A stretch of 64,000 nucleotides of DNA from CAZRHH01 sp964599885 (GTDB lineage: Bacteria; Chloroflexota; Dehalococcoidia; DSTF01; JACRBR01), in NCBI GenBank assembly GCA_964599885.1, contig CAZRHH010000012.1:5957-69956 (forward strand), in the 5' to 3' direction. A program made the position numbers and the translations under genes. Of this stretch, positions 55,701 through 64,000 are shown one piece after another. The stretch's first letter is position 1; each line of letters begins with the position of its first letter. The notes beneath the pieces were generated by a model. It worked only from the letters and a program-made list of their open reading frames with translations, was not told the origin of the DNA and did not search any database.

Positions 55701-56947
55701 TGGCCGTCACGGCGCACCCCGCGCGTCTCCGCTCCGGGACGCCCGACTACTGGATCATGCTCGCCGTTGGCGTGCTGTGCGTGATCGGGGTGCTCGCGGT
55801 CTACAGCTCGAGCTTCGCGCTCGGCCTGCTCGAGTTCGGCGACGCCAACTACTTCGTCTACCGCCAGGTGTTCTTCGGGCTGATCGGCGCCGTCGCGATG
55901 TTCGTACTGATGAAGAGCGACTACCGCCAGCTCCGCCTGATCAGCCCGCTGCTGATGCTCGCGGCGATCTTCGGGCTCGTCGCGGTGCTGATGCCGGGCA
56001 TCGGCTACGAGCGCAACGGCGCAACCCGCTGGGTCTATCTCGGCGGTCCGATTCCTCCGCTGCAGCCGTCCGAGTTCGCGAAGCTGGCGCTGATCATCTA
56101 CGTCTCCGCGTGGCTCGCCGGCCGCGGCGAGAACGTGAAGGAATTCTGGACCGGCTTCTTCCCGTTCGTCATGCTCGTCGGCGTCGTCGCCGGGCTCGTC
56201 ATGCTGCAACCGGATCTCGGCACGACGATCGTCATCGTCCTCACCACCCTGACGCTGATGTTCGTCGCCGGCGCGTCGCTCACGCACGTCATGGCGTTCG
56301 GCGGCATCGGCAGCGTCGTCGCCTCGATGCTCGTCCTCACGGGCGGCTATCGGACGGACCGCATCTTCGCGTTCTTCAACGCCGAAGACGATCCGAGCGA
56401 CCGCGGCTTCCAGACGCTGCAAATGCTCATCGCGCTCGGCAGCGGCGGCTTCAGCGGCCTCGGCCTCGGCGCCAGCCGCCAGAAATTCTTCTACATACCC
56501 GGCGCTCACACCGATGGCATCTTCGCCATCATCGGCGAGGAGATGGGCTTCATCGGCTGCGCAGCCGTGTTGCTGCTGTTCGGCGTCGTCATCGCGCGCG
56601 GCTTCCGGGTCATGGTTCGCGCCCGCGACGACTTCGGCTCGCTGCTCGCCGTCGGCATCGTCTCCTGGATCGGCTTTCAAGCGATCATCAACATCGGCGG
56701 CATCACACGCACGATGCCCCTGACCGGCATCCCGCTCCCGTTCCTCAGCTACGGCGGCTCTTCGCTAATGACGATGCTTGCCGCCGTCGGCATCCTGCTC
56801 AGCGTCTCACGCTACGGCGTCGACCAGAAGTCGCTCGCTAAGAAGCCCAAGCCCGTCGACGGCTCGGACAAGATCGTGCGGCCCGCGCGCAAGACGACGC
56901 GCGAAGTGCGGCGCACGAGCTGGCCCGAGCGGAAGGGAGCGCGGTGA
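55700..56947 (+). CDS. ftsW: Septal SEDS glycosyltransferase FtsW
   Basis: A 415-residue SEDS peptidoglycan polymerase of the division machine. It has GVLAVYSSSFALGLLEFG, FFGLIGAVAMFVLMKSDY, TRWVYLGGPIPPLQPSEFAKLALIIY, LQPDLGTTIVIVLTTL, the outer loop with RIFAFFNAEDDPSDRGFQ, LGLGASRQKFFYIPGAHTDGIFAIIGEEMGF and GIPLPFLSYGGSSL. A basic cytoplasmic tail of about 50 residues follows the last helix. TGATG coupling to murD and GTGA overlap with murG. Confidence 0.96.
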   Translation: MAVTAHPARLRSGTPDYWIMLAVGVLCVIGVLAVYSSSFALGLLEFGDANYFVYRQVFFGLIGAVAMFVLMKSDYRQLRLISPLLMLAAIFGLVAVLMPGIGYERNGATRWVYLGGPIPPLQPSEFAKLALIIYVSAWLAGRGENVKEFWTGFFPFVMLVGVVAGLVMLQPDLGTTIVIVLTTLTLMFVAGASLTHVMAFGGIGSVVASMLVLTGGYRTDRIFAFFNAEDDPSDRGFQTLQMLIALGSGGFSGLGLGASRQKFFYIPGAHTDGIFAIIGEEMGFIGCAAVLLLFGVVIARGFRVMVRARDDFGSLLAVGIVSWIGFQAIINIGGITRTMPLTGIPLPFLSYGGSSLMTMLAAVGILLSVSRYGVDQKSLAKKPKPVDGSDKIVRPARKTTREVRRTSWPERKGAR

Positions 56948-58041
56948 AGGTGGTGCTTGCTGGCGGCGGCACAGGCGGGCACGTGTATCCGAGCATTGCG
57001 ACCGCCCGCGCGCTCGAAGCCGAGATACGCGCCCGCGGCGGCAAACTGACGATGCTCTACATCGGCGTCCGCGGCCGCATCGATGAGACGATCGTCCCGC
57101 GCGAGGGCATCGACTTCCGCGCCGTCTCCGCCGGCCCGATGCGTGTCGCGTCGCCACTCGTCTTCGCCCGCAACATGATGAAGCTCGCGCTCGGCGTCGT
57201 GCAGTCGCTGCGCATCCTGCGTGGCTTTAAGCCGGACGTCGTCTTCGCGACCGGCGGCTACGCCAGCGTGCCCGTCGGCGTTGCGGCGCGACTGCTGCGG
57301 CGGCCGCTCGTCGTCTACCTTCCGGACGTCACACCCGGCTGGGCCGTGCGTCTGCTCTCGCGGCTCGCCACCCGCATGGCGACGACCTCCGAGCGCGCAC
57401 TCGCATACCTTCCCGCGAGCAAGACCGTCGTCGTCGGCTATCCCGTGCGCGGCGACTTCTGGAGCATCGATCGGGCGGCGGCGCGCGTGCGACTCGGCTT
57501 GCCCGCCGATGGCAAGTTGCTGCTCGTCACCGGCGCCAGCCTCGGCGCGCGCAAGATAAACGAAGCCGTCGTCGCCGCGCTGCCGGCGCTGCTCGCGCGC
57601 TGCGACGTGCTGCACCTCACGGGCGCCTCCGACGAAGTCTGGGCGCTCGAACAACGCGCGCTGCTCACCGCCGAGCAGCAGTCGCGCTATCACGTCCGCG
57701 GCTACACGGAAGACATGCCCGCCGCGATGATCGCCGCCGATCTCGTCGTCAGCCGCTCCGGCGCATCGACGCTCGGCGAACTGCCGGCCGCGGGCGCGCC
57801 GTCGATCCTCGTGCCCGGCGAATACGAAGGCTGGTCGCAGGCTCCGAACGCGGACTTCCTTGCCGAACAGGGCGCAGCCGTCGTACTCCGGAACGCCGAA
57901 CTCGGCCGACTCGCCGAGACCGTACTCGCGCTGCTCGGCGACGAACCGCGCCTCGCACGCATGTCCGCCGCCGCGCGGACGCTCGGCCGGCCCAACGCGG
58001 CGCGCGACCTCGCGCTGACGCTGATCGAGGTGGCGGCATGA
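56944..58041 (+). CDS. murG: UDP-GlcNAc:undecaprenyl-PP-MurNAc-pentapeptide GlcNAc transferase MurG
   Basis: A 365-residue GT28 enzyme that completes lipid II at the inner membrane face. It begins KVVLAGGGTGGHVYPSIATARAL, with VFATGGYASVPVGVAARLL near residue 100, LVTGASLGARKINEAV in the C-terminal donor half, and ADLVVSRSGASTLGELPAAGAPSILVP near 260. The start is GTG 56944, inside the stop region of ftsW (GTGA). Confidence 0.96.
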   Translation: MKVVLAGGGTGGHVYPSIATARALEAEIRARGGKLTMLYIGVRGRIDETIVPREGIDFRAVSAGPMRVASPLVFARNMMKLALGVVQSLRILRGFKPDVVFATGGYASVPVGVAARLLRRPLVVYLPDVTPGWAVRLLSRLATRMATTSERALAYLPASKTVVVGYPVRGDFWSIDRAAARVRLGLPADGKLLLVTGASLGARKINEAVVAALPALLARCDVLHLTGASDEVWALEQRALLTAEQQSRYHVRGYTEDMPAAMIAADLVVSRSGASTLGELPAAGAPSILVPGEYEGWSQAPNADFLAEQGAAVVLRNAELGRLAETVLALLGDEPRLARMSAAARTLGRPNAARDLALTLIEVAA

Positions 58042-59429
58042 CACTCGCACCAACCGTGCCCGAGCGCGTGCATCTCGTCGGTGCCGGCGGTGCCCACATG
58101 TCGGCGATCGCGCAGATCCTCCACGCCTGGGGCCACACCGTCACCGGATCCGACCAGCGCGCCAGCGCGATGACAGCAAAGCTGCAAGCGCTCGGCATGC
58201 GCATCGACGAAGGTCACGCCGCTGAGAACGTCGGCGACGCTGAACTCGTCGTCTACACATCCGCGGCACACGGCGACAATCCGGAGATCGCCGAGGCGCA
58301 GCGGCGCGGCGTGCCGGCGATCAAGCGCGCCGAGATGGTCGCGCGGCTCATGCAGGGTCGCTACAGCATCGCCGTCGCCGGCACGCACGGGAAGACGACG
58401 ACGAGCGGCCTCATCGCCCACATGCTCGTCGAAGCGAACCTCGACCCGACGTACCTGATCGGCGGCGACGTGCGCAGCCTCGGCACGAACGCCGCGCCCG
58501 GCGCCGGCAAGTACATCGTCGTCGAAGCGGACGAGTACGACCGCGCGTTCCTCAGTTACACGCCGGACGTCGCGATCATCACCAACATCGAACCCGATCA
58601 CCTGGACATCTACGGCACCGTCGAGGAGATGGTCGGTGCCTTCGCGCAGTTCATGTCGCAGGTGCCCGCCGATGGCCACCTGATCACGAACGCCGACGAC
58701 GAGCGCGCACCCGCGCTAAGCAGATCGTCGGCGATCAAGACCGCGCACCGGCACACATACAGTCTCGAAGGTCTCGCCACCTGGACGGCCACCGACGTGA
58801 AGCACGCACCCTCGGGCCAGACGTTCACCGTCGAGCGCGGCGGCACGACCTTCGGCGAGTTCACGATCTCGTTGCCGGGGCGCCATAACGTCAGCAACGC
58901 GCTCGCCGGCATCGCCGCGGGCAGCACGCTCGGCATCGATACGCCCGTGATGCAGGCGGCGCTCGCTTCGTATCTCGGAGCGCAGCGGCGCTTCGAGTAC
59001 GTCGGCGAAGCGGCGGGCGTCACCGTCATGGACGATTACGCGCACCACCCGACGGAAGTGCGCGTCAACGTCGAAGCCGCGCACGAGCGTTTCGCCGAGC
59101 GCCGCATCGTCGTGCTGTTTCAGCCGCACACGTACACGCGCACCGAGTACCTGCTCGAAGAGTGGAAGACGTGCTTCCGCGCCGTCGACGCGCTGTACAT
59201 CGCCGGCACGTACGCGGCGCGTGAAGCGCCCGAACGCGGCATGAGCGGCGCCGATCTCGCGCGCGCGATCGAATCGCCGCCGGCGACGTACGTCGAGACG
59301 CTCGAAGAAGCAGCGGAGCGGCTCGCAGCGGATCTGCGCGAGGGCGATGTGTTCTTCACGATGGGCGCCGGCGACGTCAACAGCGTCGGCCCGGCGGTGC
59401 TCGAGCGGCTGCGGAGCCGCGGCGCATGA
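58038..59429 (+). CDS. murC: UDP-N-acetylmuramate--L-alanine ligase MurC
   Basis: A 463-residue Mur ligase adding L-Ala to UDP-MurNAc. The Rossmann start VHLVGAGGAHMSAIAQIL has AGGAH where most MurC proteins have GGIGMSG-like sequence; HTVTGSDQRASAMTAKL follows. The ATP loop is AVAGTHGKTTTSGLIAHM near residue 115, then EADEYDRAFLSYTPDVAIITNIEPDHLDIY and VMDDYAHHPTEVRVNVEAAHERF. ATGA overlap on both sides. Confidence 0.95.
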   Translation: MTLAPTVPERVHLVGAGGAHMSAIAQILHAWGHTVTGSDQRASAMTAKLQALGMRIDEGHAAENVGDAELVVYTSAAHGDNPEIAEAQRRGVPAIKRAEMVARLMQGRYSIAVAGTHGKTTTSGLIAHMLVEANLDPTYLIGGDVRSLGTNAAPGAGKYIVVEADEYDRAFLSYTPDVAIITNIEPDHLDIYGTVEEMVGAFAQFMSQVPADGHLITNADDERAPALSRSSAIKTAHRHTYSLEGLATWTATDVKHAPSGQTFTVERGGTTFGEFTISLPGRHNVSNALAGIAAGSTLGIDTPVMQAALASYLGAQRRFEYVGEAAGVTVMDDYAHHPTEVRVNVEAAHERFAERRIVVLFQPHTYTRTEYLLEEWKTCFRAVDALYIAGTYAAREAPERGMSGADLARAIESPPATYVETLEEAAERLAADLREGDVFFTMGAGDVNSVGPAVLERLRSRGA

Positions 59430-60406
59430 CGACGGCAGTAGCGAAACGCCCGGCAGCACGGCGGCTCGGCACGAAGGAGCAGGTTACGGACGAGCAGTTG
59501 ATCCAGCGGTTGCGTGATATCGCGGCGGTGCGGCTGAACGAGCCGCTGGCGCGCCACACGACGTTCGGCATCGGCGGCCCCGCCGACGCGTTCGTCACGG
59601 TGCGTAACGCCGACGAACTGCGCGACGTCGTCATCGCCGTGCGTGCAGCCGACTCGCCGCTGTTCATCCTTGGCGCCGGCAGCAACATTCTTGTCGGCGA
59701 CGGCGGAATCCGCGGCGTCGTCATCGACAACCAGGCGAAGCGCGTCGATGGTCCAACCGAACGTGACGGCGCATGGATCGTGCGCGCCGAATCCGGCACG
59801 TCGTTCGCGGCGCTCGCGCGTCGTTTGGCCCGGGAAGGCTACGGCGGCATCGAGTGGGCGTCCGGCATCCCCGGCACCATTGGTGGCGCCGTCGTCTACA
59901 ACGCCGGCGCCTACGACGGCTCGCTGGCCGACGTGCTGCTCGCCGTCACGATCCTCGATGCATCCGGCGAGCAGCGTTATCTGTCCGCGGCCGACCTGCG
60001 CATGGCCTACCGCACGAGCGCCATCCTCCGCGGCGAGCTGCCGCAAGCCGTCGTGCTGTCAGCCGAACTCGCCGTTACGCGCGGCGATCCGGCGACGCTT
60101 ACCGCGCGCGTCGCCGAGATCGACGCGCAACGGCTCGCAGCGCAACCGCGCGGACGCAACAGCGGCAGCACGTTCAAGAATCCCGAGGGACAGCACGCCT
60201 GGCAGCTCATCGACGCCGTCGGCTTGCGCGGCGAGCGCATCGGCGACGCCCAGATCTCCGAGAAGCACTGCAACTTCTTCATCAATCTCGGTAATGCCCG
60301 CGCCGCCGACGTCCACGCGCTCATGCGCGAGGCGCAGCGGCGCGTGATGGCGCGGTACGGCATCGAACTGCAGAACGAAGTCGAACTGATCGGAGAAGGC
60401 TTCTGA
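59426..60406 (+). CDS. murB: UDP-N-acetylenolpyruvoylglucosamine reductase MurB
   Basis: A 326-residue FAD enzyme that reduces UDP-GlcNAc-enolpyruvate to UDP-MurNAc. It has HTTFGIGGPADAFVTV, the FAD motif FILGAGSNILVGDGGIRG, EWASGIPGTIGGAVVYNAGAYDG near residue 150, YRTSAIL, and the proton-donor Ser in NSGSTFKNPEGQ near residue 250. An N-terminal 30-residue basic stretch precedes the domain. ATGA overlap with murC and TGATG with ddl. Confidence 0.95.
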   Translation: MTTAVAKRPAARRLGTKEQVTDEQLIQRLRDIAAVRLNEPLARHTTFGIGGPADAFVTVRNADELRDVVIAVRAADSPLFILGAGSNILVGDGGIRGVVIDNQAKRVDGPTERDGAWIVRAESGTSFAALARRLAREGYGGIEWASGIPGTIGGAVVYNAGAYDGSLADVLLAVTILDASGEQRYLSAADLRMAYRTSAILRGELPQAVVLSAELAVTRGDPATLTARVAEIDAQRLAAQPRGRNSGSTFKNPEGQHAWQLIDAVGLRGERIGDAQISEKHCNFFINLGNARAADVHALMREAQRRVMARYGIELQNEVELIGEGF

Positions 60407-61473
60407 TGGCGAAACAGCGCCTCGGCGTCATCTTCGGCGGCCGCTCGGTCGAGCACGAAGTCTCCGTCGTCTCGGCGATGGAGGTACTCGCCGCGGCCGA
60501 CAGCGACCGCTTCGACGTCGTGCCGTTCGGCGTCACGCGCGACGGCCGCTGGCTCACGGCCGACGAGACGCGCACTCAGCTCGACCGCGATGAGCCACTC
60601 TTCTCGAAGATGATCGAGGCCGACGTGCCGCGACTGCCGCACCGCCCGGAGCTGATCGCCGCGCTCGCGGATCTCGACGTGGCATTCCCGCTGATCCACG
60701 GCGAAAACGGCGAAGACGGCACGCTGCAGGGCATGCTCGAGATGTTCGGCGTGCCGTACGTCGGCTGCGGCGTCGCTGCCAGCGCCATCGGCCTCGACAA
60801 GGCGCTGCAAAAAGAACTGCTCGGCGCTGTCGGCTTGCCGATTGCCGGCTTCGAAGCGGTGATGGCGCACGACTGGGCGCTGATCCAGCGCGAGATCATG
60901 GGCATCATTGAAGAGGAGTTCGCGTATCCGTTCTTCGTCAAGCCCGCCAACGGCGGCAGCAGCGTCGGCGTCACGAAGGTGCGCTCGCGCGAAGACATCG
61001 CTGCCGCAATGACCGCCGCGTTCGCTGTTGGCGCCAAAGCGCTGATCGAAGAAGCGATCGACGGGCGCGAAGTCGAGTGCGGCGTCATCGGCAACGAATC
61101 GCCGGAGATGTCGCCGATTGGCGAGATCGCGCTCGGATCAGAGTTCTACGACTACAACGCCAAGTACCTCGAAGACACCGCCCAGATCATCGTGCCCGCC
61201 GACGTCCCACGCGGAACCGCCAAGCTGCTGCAGGACATGTCACTCGGCGCGTTCCAGGCGATCGATGGCAGCGGCTTCGCCCGCATTGACTTCTTTTTGG
61301 CGTCGGATGGCGGGCCGGTCATCAACGAGATCAACACCCTCCCCGGTTTCCGGCCCGTCAGCATGTTCCCGCGACTATGGGCCGCCGCCGGCGTAACCTA
61401 CCGCGACCTGATCACGAAGCTCGTCGATCTCGCGCTCGAACGCTTTGCAGCGAAGGAGGCGCGTGGTGCCTGA
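60406..61473 (+). CDS. ddl: D-alanine--D-alanine ligase
   Basis: A 355-residue ATP-grasp ligase making the D-Ala-D-Ala dipeptide used by MurF. It starts LGVIFGGRSVEHEVSVVSAMEVL and has PLIHGENGEDGTLQGMLEMFGVPYVGCGVAASAIGLDK, FVKPANGGSSVGVTKV, the REVECGVIGN grasp, FARIDFFLASDGGPVINEINTLPGF. The Tyr/Phe residue deciding D-Ala versus D-Lac use is not assigned. TGATG overlap with murB, 8-base overlap with ftsQ. Confidence 0.96.
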   Translation: MAKQRLGVIFGGRSVEHEVSVVSAMEVLAAADSDRFDVVPFGVTRDGRWLTADETRTQLDRDEPLFSKMIEADVPRLPHRPELIAALADLDVAFPLIHGENGEDGTLQGMLEMFGVPYVGCGVAASAIGLDKALQKELLGAVGLPIAGFEAVMAHDWALIQREIMGIIEEEFAYPFFVKPANGGSSVGVTKVRSREDIAAAMTAAFAVGAKALIEEAIDGREVECGVIGNESPEMSPIGEIALGSEFYDYNAKYLEDTAQIIVPADVPRGTAKLLQDMSLGAFQAIDGSGFARIDFFLASDGGPVINEINTLPGFRPVSMFPRLWAAAGVTYRDLITKLVDLALERFAAKEARGA

Positions 61474-62347
61474 CAACCCCCGCGCATCCCGCACGCCGAA
61501 GACGCCCGGGCGCTTCCCGTACCGCGCTGGCAAGCCAGCCCGCAGCCGCCGCGTCGTCAAGGCGAAAGACGCCGATACGCCGCGCGGCGTCCGCCGCAAG
61601 GAACCGCCACCGCCCCCCATCCGCATCTCGCCGATGCAGGCGCGCGGCGCGCTTGCCGCCGCGATGATCGCCTGTGTGATCGCCGCCGCGTGGTGGGCGT
61701 ACCACTCGCCATTCCTGACTGTCGCCGAACCGGAGATCACCGGCACGGCGCGGCTGTCGCACGAGCAGATCAGCGACGCCGCCGGCATCAGCGGCAACAG
61801 CGTCTTCGGCCTCGACCTCGCGGCCGCCGAAGCGCGCGTCGCCGCCCTGCCCGAAGTGCGCAGCGCCGAGATCACCAAACATAGCCGCACGAACATCACG
61901 ATCAGCGTTGTCGAGCGCACGGTGTGGGGCTCGTGGCAGATCGATGGGGTCAACGTGCCGATCGATGTCGATGGTTACGTCATGGCTGGCGAACCCGCGC
62001 CTGCGGAAGCACCCGTCATCCTCGAAGTCGAGCCGCAGCGCGTGCTGAACGGCGGCGACCGCGTCGACCCCGGCGCCGTCGAACTCGCCGCGCGCCTCAT
62101 CGATGAGGCCGACACCGCATTCGGGCGTCGCGTGATGGCGCTCATCTACCGCCAGCAAGCTGGCCTCACCGCCGTCCTCTCGGCGCCGGATATCGATGGC
62201 AAGCCGTTGTGGGTGACGTTCGGCGACAACCGCGACTACGACTACAAGATCGCGACGCTGTACGTGCTGCTGGAACAGGTGAAAGTAGAGAAGCTCGCGC
62301 TTAGCGCCGTCGACCTGCGGTTCGGCGACCGGTTGAGCTTCAACTAG
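61466..62347 (+). CDS. ftsQ: Cell division protein FtsQ/DivIB
   Basis: A 293-residue bitopic division protein. A long basic, Pro-rich cytoplasmic tail (about 1-55) precedes one helix (ALAAAMIACVIAAAWWAY, about 61-78) and the outer POTRA domain (PFLTVAEPEITGTARLSHEQISDAAGI), then the FtsQ beta domain with ISVVERTVWGSWQIDG and DGYVMAGE. Start GTG 61466 is selected because AAGGAGG lies 6 bases upstream; a further upstream frame lacks one. It overlaps ddl by 8 bases. Confidence 0.9.
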   Translation: MPDNPRASRTPKTPGRFPYRAGKPARSRRVVKAKDADTPRGVRRKEPPPPPIRISPMQARGALAAAMIACVIAAAWWAYHSPFLTVAEPEITGTARLSHEQISDAAGISGNSVFGLDLAAAEARVAALPEVRSAEITKHSRTNITISVVERTVWGSWQIDGVNVPIDVDGYVMAGEPAPAEAPVILEVEPQRVLNGGDRVDPGAVELAARLIDEADTAFGRRVMALIYRQQAGLTAVLSAPDIDGKPLWVTFGDNRDYDYKIATLYVLLEQVKVEKLALSAVDLRFGDRLSFN

Positions 62348-62364
62348 GGCGACAGGGAGGAACC

Positions 62365-63609
62365 ATGAGCCGAGGCGGAACGTTTGCATCGATCGACATC
62401 GGGACGACAAAGATCTGCACGGTCGTCGGCGAGGTGACGAGCGAGGAAGACATGCGCATCCTCGGCGTCGGCGTCGCGCCCTCGGCGGGACTTTCGCGCG
62501 GCATGGTGGAGAACATCCGCGACGCCACCGAATCGATAAAAACGTCGGTCGAGAAGGCTGAGCGATCGAGCGGCACGCGCATCCTCTCGGCCCACGTCGG
62601 CATCGCCGGCTCGCACATCGCCTGCCTCAACAACCGCGGCATCATCGCCATCCCCGATCGCACGCGCCCGATCATGCCCGACGACGTGACGCGGGTGCTC
62701 GATGGCGCGCGCGTCGTCAGCATCCCGACGAACCGCGAGATCATCCACGTCATCCCGCGCTACTACGTCGTCGATGGCCAGGACAACGTGTCGGACCCCG
62801 TCGGCATGTACGGCACGCGGCTCGATGTCGAGACGCACATCGTCACCGGCATCGACAGCACCATCCAGAACCTGACGAAGTGCGTCGAGAACGTCGGCGT
62901 TCAGGTCGACGGCCTGATCCTCGAACCGCTCGCGAGCGCCGAGGCGGTGCTCGACGAAGAGGAGAAGGAGCAGGGCGTCGTGCTCGTCGATATCGGCGGC
63001 GGAACGACGGATATCGCGTTGTTCATCGAAGGCAGCGTCTTCCACACGGCCGTGCTGCCCGTCGGCGGCAATCACATCACGCGCGACATCGTCGTCGGCC
63101 TCCGCGCGCCGTACCAGGCGGCCGAGGAAGCAAAGAAGCAGTGGGGACACGCCATCCCCAGCATGGTCGACGCCGCCGAGGAGATCACGCTCGAAGCGTT
63201 CGGCTCCGAAGGCGCCAAGACGGAACTGCGCCGCCGTCTCTGCGAGATCGTCCAGGCCCGCACCGAGGAGATCCTCGAGATGGTGATCGCCGAAGTGAAG
63301 CGCGCCGTCCACGACGACATCGTCTCGGCGGGCATCGTCCTCACCGGCGGCACGTCGAAGCTCTCCGGCATCGACTTGCTCGCTGAACAGGTGACAGGGT
63401 GGCCGGCGCGCGTCGGCATGCCGCGCAACCTGCAAGGGCTCACCGACCTGCTGATCGACCCTGGCTACGCGACCAGCGTCGGTCTGCTGCAGTGGGCCGT
63501 CAACGAAGCCGAAGCAAGCTCGTGGCACAGGGCGCCGCGCGCATCACTGGACGTCGGAAGTATCTGGCGGCGCGTGGGCAACTGGGCACGCGTCCTGCTG
63601 CCTGAATGA
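62365..63609 (+). CDS. ftsA: Cell division protein FtsA
   Basis: A 414-residue actin-like protein that tethers FtsZ filaments to the membrane. It has FASIDIGTTKICTVVGEV, the 1C domain with GLSRGMVENIRDATESI, IITHVIPRYYVVDG-type stretch, LVDIGGGTTDIALFIEG near residue 208, HITRDIVVGL, GIVLTGGTSKLSGID and the C-terminal amphipathic helix SIWRRVGNWARVLLPE that inserts in the membrane. GGGAGGAA precedes ATG 62365. Confidence 0.96.
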   Translation: MSRGGTFASIDIGTTKICTVVGEVTSEEDMRILGVGVAPSAGLSRGMVENIRDATESIKTSVEKAERSSGTRILSAHVGIAGSHIACLNNRGIIAIPDRTRPIMPDDVTRVLDGARVVSIPTNREIIHVIPRYYVVDGQDNVSDPVGMYGTRLDVETHIVTGIDSTIQNLTKCVENVGVQVDGLILEPLASAEAVLDEEEKEQGVVLVDIGGGTTDIALFIEGSVFHTAVLPVGGNHITRDIVVGLRAPYQAAEEAKKQWGHAIPSMVDAAEEITLEAFGSEGAKTELRRRLCEIVQARTEEILEMVIAEVKRAVHDDIVSAGIVLTGGTSKLSGIDLLAEQVTGWPARVGMPRNLQGLTDLLIDPGYATSVGLLQWAVNEAEASSWHRAPRASLDVGSIWRRVGNWARVLLPE

Positions 63610-63647
63610 ACGGCTGATGACCGCATGATCGCAGTAAAGGAGGCTGC

Positions 63648-64000
63648 ATGCCTGAATACCAGCAAATGCCCATGTTCGAAGCAGAGTTACGGGAACTGAG
63701 ACGCGAGGAAGCACAAAGGGAGGCCACCATGACGAGGACGTATTCCGACGGGCTGCCGCCGATTAAGGTCGTGGGTGTGGGTGGTGGTGGCTGCAACGCC
63801 GTCAACCGCATGATCGCCGAACAGATTCCCGGCGTGCAGTTCGTGGCCGTCAACACCGACGCGCAGGCGCTACAGCTTTCGCCCGCCGAACTGAAAATTC
63901 GCGTCGGCGACAAGATCACCAAGGGCCTGGGCGTCGGCGGTGACCCGGCGCGCGGCCTGCGCGCCGCCGAAGAGAGCCGCGACGAGCTGCTCGAGGCCGT
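63648..64000 (+). CDS. ftsZ: Cell division protein FtsZ (3' end cut by window)
   Basis: The tubulin-like GTPase that forms the Z ring. The visible part has IKVVGVGGGGCNAVNRMI, FVAVNTDAQALQLS and TKGLGVGGDP, the family's first GTP-binding segments. Two in-frame starts both have excellent ribosome sites: ATG 63648 after AAAGGAGG and ATG 63729 after AAAGGGAGG. The longer form carries a 27-residue acidic-basic head (EYQQMPMFEAELRELRREEA). Coding continues past the right edge, and about 117 codons are present. Confidence 0.95.
   Translation, partial: MPEYQQMPMFEAELRELRREEAQREATMTRTYSDGLPPIKVVGVGGGGCNAVNRMIAEQIPGVQFVAVNTDAQALQLSPAELKIRVGDKITKGLGVGGDPARGLRAAEESRDELLEA

Overview
The window is a GC-rich (roughly 65% by eye) bacterial chromosome segment with dense genes, no insertion sequence, no CRISPR array and no rRNA. 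It most likely comes from an uncultured member of the Chloroflexota. The reasons are the giant membrane protein of the Chloroflexus/archaeal YYY family (DUF2298), the mix of acyl-CoA, SCO7613-like and Asp-box proteins, and a full division and cell-wall (dcw) cluster. The phylum is an inference from gene content; no rRNA gene is present to settle it.

Layout. 1-9791: an ABC peptide-binding lipoprotein cut by the window edge, then a surface-glycan locus (YbhN-type flippase-like protein, GT4 glycosyltransferase, methyltransferase, and a 1,619-residue GT39-DUF2298 fusion). 9929-14270: a lone HicB-like protein, the translation/secretion cluster ffh-rpsP-khpA-rimM, an orphan proteasome-beta-like Ntn hydrolase in the place where trmD and rplS often follow, and a 56-residue basic protein. 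14372-21701: a 1,259-residue multi-pass zinc-ribbon membrane protein, tRNA-Ala(CGC), lepB, and an ECF sigma / anti-sigma / SIMPL operon. 22039-29109: dnaJ, two tandem pseudo-receiver proteins that have lost the phospho-acceptor Asp, tRNA-Lys(CTT), an orphan nuoB, a DUF3105 protein, a hydrolase and small conserved proteins. 29323-41139: tRNA-Asn(GTT), a 12-blade Asp-box protein, acyl-CoA synthetase, hydrolase, acyl-CoA dehydrogenase, alpha-L-fucosidase, the dTDP-sugar genes rmlA-rmlB, a D-threonine-aldolase-like enzyme and plsY. 41140-47912 (minus strand): the elongation operon mreC-mreD-mrdA-rodA, followed by a second YbhN-type protein and a lipoprotein, with a mogA-type gene upstream. 48045-64000: the dcw operon mraZ-rsmH-ftsL-ftsI-murF-mraY-murD-ftsW-murG-murC-murB-ddl-ftsQ-ftsA-ftsZ, most genes coupled by 1-8 base overlaps.

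How it fits together. The two cell-wall operons diverge around 47.9-48.1 kb, putting the side-wall machine (MreCD, PBP2, RodA) beside the septal machine (FtsI, FtsW, FtsQLAZ) and most of the muropeptide pathway. murE and mreB, usual members of these two clusters, are absent here. The most interesting items are the free-standing Ntn hydrolase whose Thr1, Asp17 and Lys33 fall exactly on proteasome beta numbering, the paired Asn-for-Asp receivers, a recurring -10 element placed so close to start codons that the mRNAs should be leaderless, and a repeated-TGGGA MraZ operator at the dcw promoter.
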